33,321 nt of DNA from Xenococcus sp039190385 (GTDB taxonomy: Bacteria; Cyanobacteriota; Cyanobacteriia; Cyanobacteriales; Xenococcaceae), in NCBI GenBank assembly GCA_039190385.1, contig JBCCYD010000012.1:1-33321 (forward strand). Reading direction: 5' to 3'. The position numbers and the translations under genes are program-made. The notes below the pieces were generated by a model that worked only from the letters and a program-made list of their open reading frames with translations, did not search any database and had not been told where the DNA came from. This document shows, piece by piece, positions 7,999 to 15,286 of this stretch (position 1 is its first letter; every line of letters starts with the position of its first letter).

Positions 7999-8556
7999 TT
8001 ATTCAGAAGGGATGATAACTTTATCGATAACATGAATGACACCATTACTTGCTTCAATGTCAGCTTTCACAACTTGAGCGTCATTAACTTGAACCTCTTC
8101 CCCAAGTTTAATTTCGACGTCGCTTCCTTCAACAGTAGGGACTTGGCCTGGTTCTAGGTCAGTCGAGAGAACAGCTCCTGATACAACATGATAAGTCAAG
8201 ATTTTGACGAGTTGATCCTTATTTTCTGGTTTAAGCAACTCCTCTAAAGTTCCTTCTGGCAAAGCCGCGAAAGCCTCGTCAGTAGGAGCAAAAACAGTAA
8301 AAGGACCGTCTCCTTCAAGTACATTTACTAAATCAGCGGCTTCTAAAGCCGCAGTCAGGGTGTCGAAAGAGCCTGCCGAAGTAGCGATGTCAACAATTGT
8401 TTGCTGGTTTTCGGTCGCCACCGTCAAAGATTCTTCCGCAGCTTGCTTGTTGGAGTGATCATTCATTCCAGCCATTACAACAGGAGCTGAAATAGTACCT
8501 GCTGCAAGGGTAAGGCTTGTGACTAATAGCTTGATCGATTGAGAAGATTTGAACAT
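7999..8556 (-). CDS. Secreted fasciclin (FAS1) domain protein
   Basis: The signal peptide runs to about residue 29 (a hydrophobic LLVTSLTLAAGTISAPVVMA stretch ending in an AxA-like site). One FAS1 domain then covers about residues 53-185, with the two hallmark boxes TVFAPTDEAFAALP and VIHVIDKVIIP plus the central ILTYHVVSG. FAS1 proteins act in the periplasm or outside the cell in adhesion or surface binding; the substrate here is unknown. The mature N-terminus is Glu/Gln-rich. Its promoter region is almost the same as that of the HLIP array 2.8 kb away, which suggests light- or stress-dependent expression. Confidence 0.92.
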   Translation of the reverse strand: MFKSSQSIKLLVTSLTLAAGTISAPVVMAGMNDHSNKQAAEESLTVATENQQTIVDIATSAGSFDTLTAALEAADLVNVLEGDGPFTVFAPTDEAFAALPEGTLEELLKPENKDQLVKILTYHVVSGAVLSTDLEPGQVPTVEGSDVEIKLGEEVQVNDAQVVKADIEASNGVIHVIDKVIIPSE

Positions 8557-8595
8557 GGTATTGAGGTTGTGTAACTGTGAAGAAATATTACCAAT

Positions 8596-8660
8596 ATTAT
8601 AAAGAATTATTAAGATAAATGCGTTGAGATTACGATAACTTCGTCATGAGATTTTGATTT
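8596..8660 (-). promoter_or_regulatory. FAS1 promoter sharing two blocks with the HLIP promoter
   Basis: Plus-strand block ATTATAAAGAATTATTA (8596-8612) reads as a perfect TATAAT box on the minus strand, 40 bases before the FAS1 start. A second block GTCATGAGATTTTGATTT (8643-8660) lies 41 bases further upstream. Both recur upstream of the HLIPs with one change in the second block. No TTGACA-like -35 box is present at the usual distance, so an activator or alternative sigma factor is likely. Confidence 0.6.
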
Positions 8661-8699
8661 TCTGAATCAACTCAAGCTCACAATGTATTAAAACTATAT

Positions 8700-9422
8700 T
8701 TAATAGCAGCCTTGAGCTAATAATTCAGCGATCTGGTGAGAGCAGGATTGAGTTAATTCTCTTGCTAGAAGTCTTCCTCCCTTGCCTCGATATTGTTGCC
8801 GTTCAGTTTCCGTAATCGAGATCGGATTACCAAATAGGATATTGACATGACGGTAAATAATTGCGGGATGCCGACTCCAGCAATCAAACAATGGTTCAGA
8901 CGGATCAAATAAACTGAAAAGTTTCACGGGAGCAAGGGAATATCTTTGTTCATCAGTTGAGGCGATCGCGATTGGTAAAATTGCTAATTCTTCAACTGGT
9001 ACTCGAAAAGCTAAATGAGCAAAACCTCGATAGAAAGGACTAAGCTGATTTGGTAAATTAACTTGCACCATTGGCTGTGCGCCTTCGGGAAAAATACCGA
9101 CTGTCTGAGAAGACTGAAGAAAATTAGTTGACTGCTGAAAAAACTTTTTTTGGGGCTGGTTGCAAGGATCCAGGGGAAAGGCTTCCATCATCGAAACTAG
9201 CTCTCGCATCAGAGGAGCCCGACTCATAAAATAATGACAAACAAAATGTACTGAACGATTCATTACCGTCATTAATATAGGAGCATCGAGAATGCTGCGA
9301 TGGTTGCTAATAAGGAGTATTTTTTGTGTACTAGGAATTCTTTCTGAGTAGTGGATAGATGTTTTGGTGCCGAAAACATTTAGTAAACTATGAGACAGGT
9401 TTAAGGGAGTATCGAAGAACAT
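8700..9422 (-). CDS. PlsC-type lysophospholipid acyltransferase family protein
   Basis: A 240-residue acyltransferase of the 1-acylglycerol-3-phosphate acyltransferase superfamily. The catalytic HX4D motif is present in ISNHRSILDAP, and the second motif reads GIFPEGAQPM. Members move acyl groups from acyl-ACP or acyl-CoA to a hydroxyl acceptor, usually at the membrane. It lies 114 bases downstream of the crtW ketolase on the same strand and is probably co-transcribed. That neighbour raises the possibility of a non-phospholipid acceptor such as a hydroxylated carotenoid, but nothing in the protein proves it. The C-terminal half is more divergent than in canonical PlsC. Confidence 0.85.
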   Translation of the reverse strand: MFFDTPLNLSHSLLNVFGTKTSIHYSERIPSTQKILLISNHRSILDAPILMTVMNRSVHFVCHYFMSRAPLMRELVSMMEAFPLDPCNQPQKKFFQQSTNFLQSSQTVGIFPEGAQPMVQVNLPNQLSPFYRGFAHLAFRVPVEELAILPIAIASTDEQRYSLAPVKLFSLFDPSEPLFDCWSRHPAIIYRHVNILFGNPISITETERQQYRGKGGRLLARELTQSCSHQIAELLAQGCY

Positions 9423-9536
9423 AATTTTCCTTAACTTCTACTATATTTTTCTATTATTAAATGCTTTGATAGCGACCGTAACAGTAAAAGATTAATTAGT
9501 CAGTAATTGCAATTCCATAAGATCTAACTAAAGCAA

Positions 9537-10334
9537 TTATAAGGAACTGAGAGGAGTTATGGTTTTTTTCTGAAAAATGGGAAAGTTTTTCTGCTGTTGA
9601 TGAACTAGAGGTAATTTATACCAAGGTAAATAAGGGTATTGATGGTGTTCCCAATGATAGCCAAAATGAAAACAGGTAATGAATGACCAAAATACAGAAT
9701 AGTCAATAGTTTTTGCCCGATGGCGATCTCGATAGTGCCAGCTTGGTTTATTGCTATAGTCTTCTTCTTCTTGTCTATGGGGTAAAAAAATCCCAAAAGT
9801 AAATAGCTGCAAAGAGCTAACTATGAGAGGAATTACCCAAAACAGAAAAATGTTAGTCGGCGAAATCTGTAAACAGATTAAGAGACCAAAAATAATTGCC
9901 ATGCCGATTACTAAGATCCCAGCTTGTCTCCCTTTGTGATATTCCCTCATAAAGTTGAGATACCAAAGCCAAAAATTGTTTGAAGCGTGAAAATCTGGAT
10001 CTTGGCTACTAGCAGGATAGCGATGATGTAGTCGATGGTTTCTCTTTAGAACTTTATAAAGAAGCAAGGCGTATAAAAAAGAAGTGAAATGACCGATCGC
10101 GTTATTGAGCTGGCGATCGCTCGATACCAATCCATGTATTGCTTCGTGGGTCGTAATAAAAAGACCAGTATGCAAAAAAGACCTGACAAAAACCCCTAGG
10201 ATAATTAAAACTAGAGGCATTTGAGAAATATCAAGGATTAATAATTCAATTAAACTAATAAACCAGAATAGAATAATTGCGATCGCGATAACTAAACCCA
10301 TAGGACTTGAAACTTCTGTTGATTCATGGGACAT
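9537..10334 (-). CDS. crtW: CrtW-type beta-carotene ketolase
   Basis: A di-iron membrane oxygenase that adds 4-keto groups to beta-carotene, giving echinenone and canthaxanthin. The histidine boxes are H63-EAI-H67, H100-RLHH104 and H227-WEHH231. The segments YPASSQDPDFH and GIFLPHR, and the C-terminal FHFGYHWEHHQYPYLPWYKLP, fit CrtW rather than the hydroxylase CrtR or fatty-acid desaturases. Several hydrophobic helices lie between the boxes. Keto-carotenoids are the ligands of orange and helical carotenoid proteins, and one such protein is encoded at 19305-19802. A mono- versus di-ketolase activity cannot be judged from the sequence. Confidence 0.88.
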   Translation of the reverse strand: MSHESTEVSSPMGLVIAIAIILFWFISLIELLILDISQMPLVLIILGVFVRSFLHTGLFITTHEAIHGLVSSDRQLNNAIGHFTSFLYALLLYKVLKRNHRLHHRYPASSQDPDFHASNNFWLWYLNFMREYHKGRQAGILVIGMAIIFGLLICLQISPTNIFLFWVIPLIVSSLQLFTFGIFLPHRQEEEDYSNKPSWHYRDRHRAKTIDYSVFWSFITCFHFGYHWEHHQYPYLPWYKLPLVHQQQKNFPIFQKKTITPLSSL

Positions 10335-10382
10335 AAAATATTAACTAAACTTAATTAGCATTACGAATGAATTGGAAATAAG

Positions 10383-10443
10383 GCGACCGCGTAGCGACTA
10401 TCGAAGGTTTCGCGTAATTGCTACCGAAGGTTTTGCGCAACAC
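10383..10443. repeat. GC-rich dispersed palindromic repeat
   Basis: A GC-rich island with GCGACCGCGTAGCGAC, then two copies of an ACCGAAGG/ATCGAAGG-TTTYGCGYAA unit, inside otherwise AT-rich DNA. This is the usual look of dispersed cyanobacterial intergenic repeats. It lies between crtW and the HLIP array. The rest of the 10335-10657 gap holds no credible gene. Confidence 0.5.
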
Positions 10444-10657
10444 TAACTTCATCCCAATAGCATGCGATCGCAAACTAAAAATTTACTAAAATCAGTTGAT
10501 TATATTATTCAACAGCCAAACATAGATTAAGAGTATTGCAATAGCCAGTCTCATAAGCCTCTCTCTTTATGTATTCAGCAGTACTCAGCTGTAAAATGAC
10601 GGAACCGCATTTTGAGATCACTAAACTCTGGCAACTATGCCATAAAAACAAAATTTA

Positions 10658-10690
10658 AGGCGGTTTTGTAGACAAAGCTACTCACCGCCT
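10658..10690 (-). terminator. Terminator hairpin after the HLIP array
   Basis: Arms AGGCGGT (10658-10664) and ACCGCCT (10684-10690) are perfectly complementary, with an inner GTAG/CTAC pairing in the loop. On the minus strand the hairpin is followed by a T-rich run (TTAAATTTTGTTTTTATGG). It lies 52 bases beyond the stop of the last HLIP gene, so it is a good intrinsic terminator for the array. Confidence 0.65.
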
Positions 10691-10741
10691 AAGAAAAATA
10701 CTGTTAGACAATTAAGGCTGACAGTATTAGTTAGTAGTTAA

Positions 10742-10885
10742 CTAGATTAGACCCAACTGAGAAAGAATGCCTTGACCAGTCATTAGTTCAGTAGCGATGC
10801 CGATAACAATACCGAGCATAGCTAGACGACCGTTCCAGTTTTCTGCAAATTGGCTAAAGCCGAATTTTTTGTCTTGGTTTTCCAT
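10742..10885 (-). CDS. High-light-inducible protein, third (promoter-distal) copy
   Basis: A 47-residue one-helix protein of the chlorophyll a/b-binding superfamily, similar in size to HliC/ScpB. The pigment-binding motif AENWNGRLAMLG (ExxNGRxAM) lies at the start of the single thylakoid helix, and the C-terminus is GQGILSQLGLI. Such proteins bind chlorophyll and carotenoid in photosystem repair and quench excess energy. The frame extends 14 residues upstream to a TTG at 10927, but the upstream part differs in the first copy, while the ATG of MENQDKKFG and the 17 bases before it are the same in all three. The short start is therefore chosen. Confidence 0.9.
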   Translation of the reverse strand: MENQDKKFGFSQFAENWNGRLAMLGIVIGIATELMTGQGILSQLGLI

Positions 10886-10973
10886 GATGTTTGTCTTGAT
10901 TACTTTTGGTTGTGGTTGATTAAACAATTTCTGTAGGATTGTTACGGAAGCTACAGTCGAAAAAATATGTTGG

Positions 10974-11117
10974 CTATATTAGACCTAACTGAGACAGAAT
11001 GCCTTGACCAGTCATTAGTTCAGTGGCAATGCCGATAATAATACCGAGCATAGCTAGACGACCATTCCAGTTTTCTGCAAATTGGCTAAAGCCGAATTTT
11101 TTGTCTTGGTTTTCCAT
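10974..11117 (-). CDS. High-light-inducible protein, middle copy
   Basis: Identical in protein sequence to the other two copies except for Ile instead of Val in the helix (GIIIGIATEL). The start is the conserved ATG at 11117. The gene sits 232 bases from the promoter-distal copy, and the spacer between stop and next start is nearly identical to that of its neighbour, so the duplication copied gene and spacer as one unit. The same ExxNGRxAM pigment-binding motif is present. It is probably transcribed from the promoter before the first copy, since no separate TATAAT box is seen in the spacer. Confidence 0.9.
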   Translation of the reverse strand: MENQDKKFGFSQFAENWNGRLAMLGIIIGIATELMTGQGILSQLGLI

Positions 11118-11206
11118 GATGTTTGTCTTGATTACTTTTGATTGTGGTTGATTAAACAATTTCTGTAGGATTGTTACGGAAGCTACAGCCGAAAAAAATA
11201 TATTGG

Positions 11207-11350
11207 CTATATTAGACCTAACTGAGACAGAATGCCTTGGCCAGTCATTAGTTCAGTGGCAATGCCGATAACAATACCGAGCATAGCTAGACGGCCGTTC
11301 CAGTTTTCTGCAAATTGGCTGAAGCCGAATTTCTTGTCTTGGTTTTCCAT
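11207..11350 (-). CDS. High-light-inducible protein, first (promoter-proximal) copy
   Basis: A 47-residue protein whose sequence equals the promoter-distal copy. It is the first gene read from the shared promoter at 11407-11469. The frame could be extended by 15 residues to an ATG at 11395, but those residues do not match the other copies. Homology between the three genes on the upstream side ends about 15 bases before the ATG at 11350, which supports the short form. The leader between the predicted transcription start and the ATG would be about 50 bases. Confidence 0.9.
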   Translation of the reverse strand: MENQDKKFGFSQFAENWNGRLAMLGIVIGIATELMTGQGILSQLGLI

Positions 11351-11406
11351 GATGTTTGTCTTTGAGAAAATTTGAGTGTATGTGATTGTGAACATTTGTT
11401 AATCAC

Positions 11407-11469
11407 ATTATAAAGAATTATTACGATATGTGCATTAGGATCCGCAAATTAGTCATGGGATTTTGATTT
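11407..11469 (-). promoter_or_regulatory. HLIP array promoter sharing two blocks with FAS1 promoter
   Basis: Plus-strand ATTATAAAGAATTATTA (11407-11423) is identical to the FAS1 block and gives TATAAT on the minus strand. GTCATGGGATTTTGATTT (11452-11469) is the distal block, 39 bases upstream of the -10 box. Intervening DNA is also alignable with a two-base gap, while DNA outside the two blocks is not. Confidence 0.6.
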
Positions 11470-11913
11470 GTGTGGCCTATTTAGGTTTACAAAACAGTCA
11501 AACCCTTTTTAAAAAATTTTTAAGTTACATTAAAAATACTCAACTTATGGCTTATTTTTCTCTCCAGTTAGCAGCTAGAGCCTGAATTTCTGCCAGTTCC
11601 TCTGCTGCCATTCGTTTGAAATGACCTAAAACCAGATTTATGCGTCCTAAGTTTTATGTTTTAATTTCCTTAATTATGGAACAATATCCAGAGCGCACAA
11701 TTAGAATCTTGGGCATCAGTTATCAACAATGGCAAGAACTAACAGAAGTCTCGAATGTTAACTATATGGGTAATTAGCCGATAGATCTCACTACTAGCTT
11801 TCAGACATTATTTTGTTCTATCATTAAGAAATATTACTAAATGTAAAGAAAAAAATAAGTCTCGCTACTGTACCATCTTGATCAAAGACAGGGTTGCAGA
11901 TTGCGCACAACTA
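11470..11913. other. Gap with possible decayed coding fragments
   Basis: No full gene is visible. A 33-codon open frame on the plus strand (11676-11777, beginning MEQYPERTIRILG) and a minus-strand frame ending at 11552 (FKRMAAEELAEIQALAANWREK before the stop) look protein-like but short. They may be remnants of lost genes. Neither was recognised. The last 100 bases presumably hold the promoter of the sulfoxide synthase gene. Confidence 0.3.
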
Positions 11914-13245
11914 ATGAAGACACTTCCTCCCACACCAATACTCAAAAAATGTAGTAAAGAGCATCTGCTCAAATATTTTCAACGTTCCTGGGAATTAGAA
12001 TCAACTCTCTTATGCAGTATCATCAATGAAGAAGCGTTCTATGTTAGCCCTGATAGCCTAAGAAATCGTCTAATCTTTTATCTTGGTCATTCGGCTGTAT
12101 TTTATATCAATAAATTGATTCGTGTCGGTTTATTAGAAAAACGCATTAATGATTATTTTGAAACCCTGTTCGAGATTGGAGTTGACCCCGAATCGGCCGA
12201 GGAACTAGAAAAAGAAATCCAAGAAATTAAATGGCCAACACTAGACAAAGTTTGGCAATATCGAGAACAGGCAAAAGAAGAAATTACCAAAGTCATAAAT
12301 CAAGCTGAAATAGACCATCCCATTAACCAAAATCATCCCCTTTGGGCACTATTAATGGCGATCGAACATAGTTTGATTCACTTTGAAACCTCTTCGATGT
12401 TAATTCGCCAACTACCGACAGCGCAACTAAAGCGTCCTCAAGAATGGAATTATGCTCCTAGTGTTGGTCAACCACCAAAGAACGAATTGAAAGAAATTCC
12501 GGGGGGTATTGTCACTCTAGGAAAAGACAAAGACTCGGATACCTATGGTTGGGATAGTGACTATGGAAATCTCACAGTAAATGTCGAATCTTTCCTGGCC
12601 AGCAAATATTTAATTAGCAATCAAGAATTTTTAGAATTTGTCCAAGACGACGGATACAATCACCCTGAGTTTTGGGACACGGAGTCTCGAAAATGGCAAC
12701 AAGAATTTGATGTTCAACATCCTAAATTTTGGCTGCCAACTAATGATGGTTATAAATATCGAACTGTTTTCGAGGAAATTGATTTACCCTTAGATTGGCC
12801 GGCCGAAGTCAATCATCATGAAGCGATCGCCTATTGTCGTTGGCGCGGTGAAAGTACTCGTCTGCTAACAGAAGCGGAATGGAAATTGGTGAGTGAAACT
12901 TCTGCTACGCAATCTACAGAAAGTAATTCTTATAATCTTAATTTGAAATATGGCTCTCCTTCTCCTGTAGGAATAGCAGACCAAAGTAACAATAAGTTCG
13001 GACTCTTTGACTTACGAGGCAATGTTTGGCAATGGTTGGGGGATAAGTTTAATGGTTTGCCAGGATTCCAACCTCATTATCTTTATCAGGATTATTCAGC
13101 ACCATTTTTTGATGATAAACATCATTTAATTGTGGGAGGTTCTTGGGCAAGTATGGGTGCTTATGGCGCTGCCTCTTGTCGTAATTGGTTTCGTCCCTAT
13201 TTTTATCAACATGTTGGTTTTAGAATAGCGCGAGATATTAAGTAA
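11914..13245 (+). CDS. egtB: OvoA-like iron-dependent sulfoxide synthase, probably EgtB function
   Basis: Non-heme iron enzyme joining a thiol to the imidazole of (trimethyl)histidine with O2. Numbered from an in-frame TTG at 11878: a DinB-like domain (about 25-190) has metal ligands His71 in LGHSAVFY and the HX3HXE motif H164-SLI-H168-F-E170. An FGE-sulfatase domain (about 205-453) has STRLLTEAEWK, DLRGNVWQW and a closing GFRIARD. The wording around both His motifs resembles OvoA (ovothiol) more than actinobacterial EgtB, but the OvoA C-terminal methyltransferase is missing and a separate EgtD gene follows 59 bases on. Some cyanobacteria are known to make ergothioneine with OvoA-derived synthases, which fits. 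The ATG at 11914 is preferred; TTG at 11878 is possible. Confidence 0.85.
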   Translation: MKTLPPTPILKKCSKEHLLKYFQRSWELESTLLCSIINEEAFYVSPDSLRNRLIFYLGHSAVFYINKLIRVGLLEKRINDYFETLFEIGVDPESAEELEKEIQEIKWPTLDKVWQYREQAKEEITKVINQAEIDHPINQNHPLWALLMAIEHSLIHFETSSMLIRQLPTAQLKRPQEWNYAPSVGQPPKNELKEIPGGIVTLGKDKDSDTYGWDSDYGNLTVNVESFLASKYLISNQEFLEFVQDDGYNHPEFWDTESRKWQQEFDVQHPKFWLPTNDGYKYRTVFEEIDLPLDWPAEVNHHEAIAYCRWRGESTRLLTEAEWKLVSETSATQSTESNSYNLNLKYGSPSPVGIADQSNNKFGLFDLRGNVWQWLGDKFNGLPGFQPHYLYQDYSAPFFDDKHHLIVGGSWASMGAYGAASCRNWFRPYFYQHVGFRIARDIK

Positions 13246-13280
13246 TAAGTAATGAGTAATAAGTAATAAGTAATAAGTAA
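13239..13280 (+). repeat. Heptamer array TAAGTAA x6 overlapping a stop codon
   Basis: Six units in a row (TAAGTAA, with one TGAGTAA). The first unit contains the last codon and the TAA stop of the sulfoxide synthase gene, so the array begins inside the coding region and fills the spacer before egtD. Confidence 0.9.
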
Positions 13281-13304
13281 GATATTTGGAGTAATAAATT
13301 AAAA

Positions 13305-14330
13305 ATGGTTTCTGAATTATCAATTAATATCAAACAAGAATCTTATAACGTTAAGCAACGCTTAGAAATTAATTATTTAAGTAATCCGAGTTTTACTATC
13401 AATTCCAATGATGGTCAAGATGTGATTCAAGGTTTAACGAAACAACAAAAAACCTTGCCTGCTCGTTATTTTTACGATGCTAAAGGTTCCCAATTATTTG
13501 AAAAAATTTGCGAATTACCAGAATATTATCCGACTCGTACAGAAGCAAGTATATTAGAACAATATGCGACAGAAATTGCTGATAAAACAGGACATTGCGA
13601 TTTAGTAGAATTAGGCAGTGGCAGTTCGACTAAAACTCGTTTATTGTTGGATGCCTATCAAAGAAATCAAGAGCCAACTCATTATATTCCGATTGATGTT
13701 AGTGGCAGTATTTTAGAAGAAAGTGCTCAGCAATTATTGCGAGATTACACAAGTCTAAAAATTAGAGGACAAGTTGGTACTTATCAACAAGCATTAAATA
13801 ATTTACCTTCGGCTAGTTTGTCCAAAAGAATGGTTTTCTTTTTAGGTAGTAGTTTGGGAAATTTTACCCCTCAAGAATGCGATCGCTTTTTTAGTCAAAT
13901 CGCAGAAGTTCTCAATCCTGGAGATTACTTTCTATTAGGAATAGATTTACAGAAACCATTAAATATTCTTGAGCCTGCTTACAATGATTCTCAAGGCATT
14001 ACAGCAGCTTTTAATCTCAATATGTTAAGTCATTTAAATTGGCGTTTTGGCAGTAATTTTAATTTAGAACTATTTGAGCATAAAGCAATCTACAATACCT
14101 CAGAAAATCAAATAGAAATGCATTTACATTGTAAGAAAGCCCATTCTGTTTATTTTAAAAATTTAGATTTAGATGTAGAGTTTCAGGCAGGAACAAGTAT
14201 TCAAACAGAAATTTCTCGTAAATTTAATTTAGAACAAATGCAGCAATATCTAACCACAATGGGTCTAAACCACATAAAATCTTGGACTGATCAGAAAAAA
14301 TGGTTTGGCATTATTCTTTGTCAAGTTTAA
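13305..14330 (+). CDS. egtD: L-histidine N-alpha-methyltransferase EgtD
   Basis: SAM-dependent enzyme that trimethylates histidine to hercynine, the first step of ergothioneine synthesis. The protein shows the family start QKTLPARYFYDAKGSQLFEKICELPEYYPTRTE, the SAM-binding loop LVELGSGSSTKT at about residue 100, and the hallmark FLGSSLGNFTPQE at about residue 178 whose Asn contacts the substrate amine. The length of 341 residues is close to the family norm (about 320-330). It follows the sulfoxide synthase on the same strand, so the two central steps of the pathway are linked. A dedicated EgtC or C-S lyase (EgtE) is not found in the window. Confidence 0.93.
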   Translation: MVSELSINIKQESYNVKQRLEINYLSNPSFTINSNDGQDVIQGLTKQQKTLPARYFYDAKGSQLFEKICELPEYYPTRTEASILEQYATEIADKTGHCDLVELGSGSSTKTRLLLDAYQRNQEPTHYIPIDVSGSILEESAQQLLRDYTSLKIRGQVGTYQQALNNLPSASLSKRMVFFLGSSLGNFTPQECDRFFSQIAEVLNPGDYFLLGIDLQKPLNILEPAYNDSQGITAAFNLNMLSHLNWRFGSNFNLELFEHKAIYNTSENQIEMHLHCKKAHSVYFKNLDLDVEFQAGTSIQTEISRKFNLEQMQQYLTTMGLNHIKSWTDQKKWFGIILCQV

Positions 14331-14475
14331 AATCGTAGTATTTACCGAAAACATGAGCAAATCCTCTGAATTTCTAGAGTATTTGTTCAGAATACTATAT
14401 TTACTCAAACATTGATTAATCCGACATTTCGCAGGTATTTGTCTGGTTTGAATATGAAGCTATGGTTTTTGTAAT

Positions 14476-14889
14476 TTAAATTGTAGTGGTGCAGCCATTA
14501 GCTATATTTCTGGTAAAGGTTTTGATTTCAGTTTTTGTGGTTTTATAGGATGTCAAAGTTACTTCTCCTTGCTCGTTGAAAATCCATCCTTGGGCAGGCA
14601 CTAATTCTATTGTTGATTTTTCTTCTGGCTCTAAGTTGTTTGGGCTAATATCACTTAACTCTTCTGTCTGTCTTTTCAAAACCACCGGTTCGACTAAACC
14701 TATTTGTTCCTCGTCGCTATTGAGAGTTTCATGAGGATTAGGAGACATACCGCCTTTCCCAGTAATAATAAATTCACTTCCTTCTCCCTGTTCACAAATG
14801 TTTTGTGAAATCTGATTGGTCACATCACTTACTGCTTCAGGTAATTCAATTAAGCTACTACCTCGGGCTTTACTCTCTTTTTTAGCTGC
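14476..14889 (-). pseudogene. C-terminal remnant of a filamentous haemagglutinin-like secreted protein
   Basis: The reading frame is open from a TAA at 14890-14892 to the stop at 14476 and has no good start (GTG at 14823 is internal to conserved sequence). The product matches the C-terminal tail common to large cyanobacterial two-partner-secretion haemagglutinin proteins: ARGSSLIELPEAVSD, then CEQGEGSEFIITGKGGMSPNP, and later PAQGWIFNEQGEVTLTSY. The multi-kilobase beta-helical body is absent. This is therefore the end of a deleted gene rather than a working one. Identification is from recalled family wording. Confidence 0.65.
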
Positions 14890-15024
14890 TTATTTATTGT
14901 TAGCTAATATTGCTCCAACTAATGCTCAAAGAATTTGTCAAGTTATTGCAATTAACCTTAATAATAATTAATATAGCTTATATATACCTACAGTACTTCT
15001 TATGTAAAAGAGCGTGAATCAACT

Positions 15025-15264
15025 ATGAAATATTCTGAGCAACAGTTCTCAACCCAAAATTATCAGACAGGCAATAATATATTGGCCTTGTTGTTCTTTA
15101 TGATGGGAGCATTGCATATATACAGGATCTTTAGAGCTAGAACGACTCGAACTTTGATGACCGAGAAGGGAACTTTCTTCGAAAATTCGGGAGTAAATCT
15201 TTATTTGAGGATGACTTTAGCTACAGTGGCTATCGCGCTAATTTGGAACATCCTAGCTTTTTGA
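15025..15264 (+). CDS. Small membrane protein of unknown function
   Basis: A 79-residue protein with two hydrophobic helices (about residues 18-33, GNNILALLFFMMGALHIY, and 61-78 at the C-terminus, LATVAIALIWNILAF). The connecting loop has Arg-rich RIFRARTTRT and MTEKGTFFENSG. The N-terminal 17 residues are polar and Gln-rich. Not recognised as a known family. Codon use and a well-formed membrane pattern suggest it is real. It has no clear operon partner, with a pseudogene upstream and an opposing gene downstream. Confidence 0.55.
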   Translation: MKYSEQQFSTQNYQTGNNILALLFFMMGALHIYRIFRARTTRTLMTEKGTFFENSGVNLYLRMTLATVAIALIWNILAF

Positions 15265-15286
15265 ATGTGAGTTTCTCCAAGAGGCG

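Larger units (their letters stand above)
10737..11367 (-). repeat. Tandem triplication of a 232-bp HLIP unit
   Basis: Three head-to-tail copies with starts at 10885, 11117 and 11350 (spacing 232 and 233). Both spacers contain the same sequence (TTCTGTAGGATTGTTACGG, then a GAAGCTACAG stretch and a poly-A run). Nearly all differences are single silent bases, so the duplication is recent or kept uniform by gene conversion. Confidence 0.9.

Noticed and set aside
10886..10927. Longer N-terminus of the HLIP genes from an upstream TTG
   Set aside because: The extension is not shared by the promoter-proximal copy, whereas the internal ATG and its preceding bases are identical in all three.
11521..11560. 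HLR1 element near the HLIP promoter (GTTACATT at 11524-11531)
   Set aside because: Only a single half-site is present, in plus orientation and upstream of the shared promoter blocks; no second half at the right spacing.
11676..11777. 33-residue open frame MEQYPERTIRILG... as a gene
   Set aside because: It is too short, lacks a ribosome site and is not recognised; kept only as a possible remnant.
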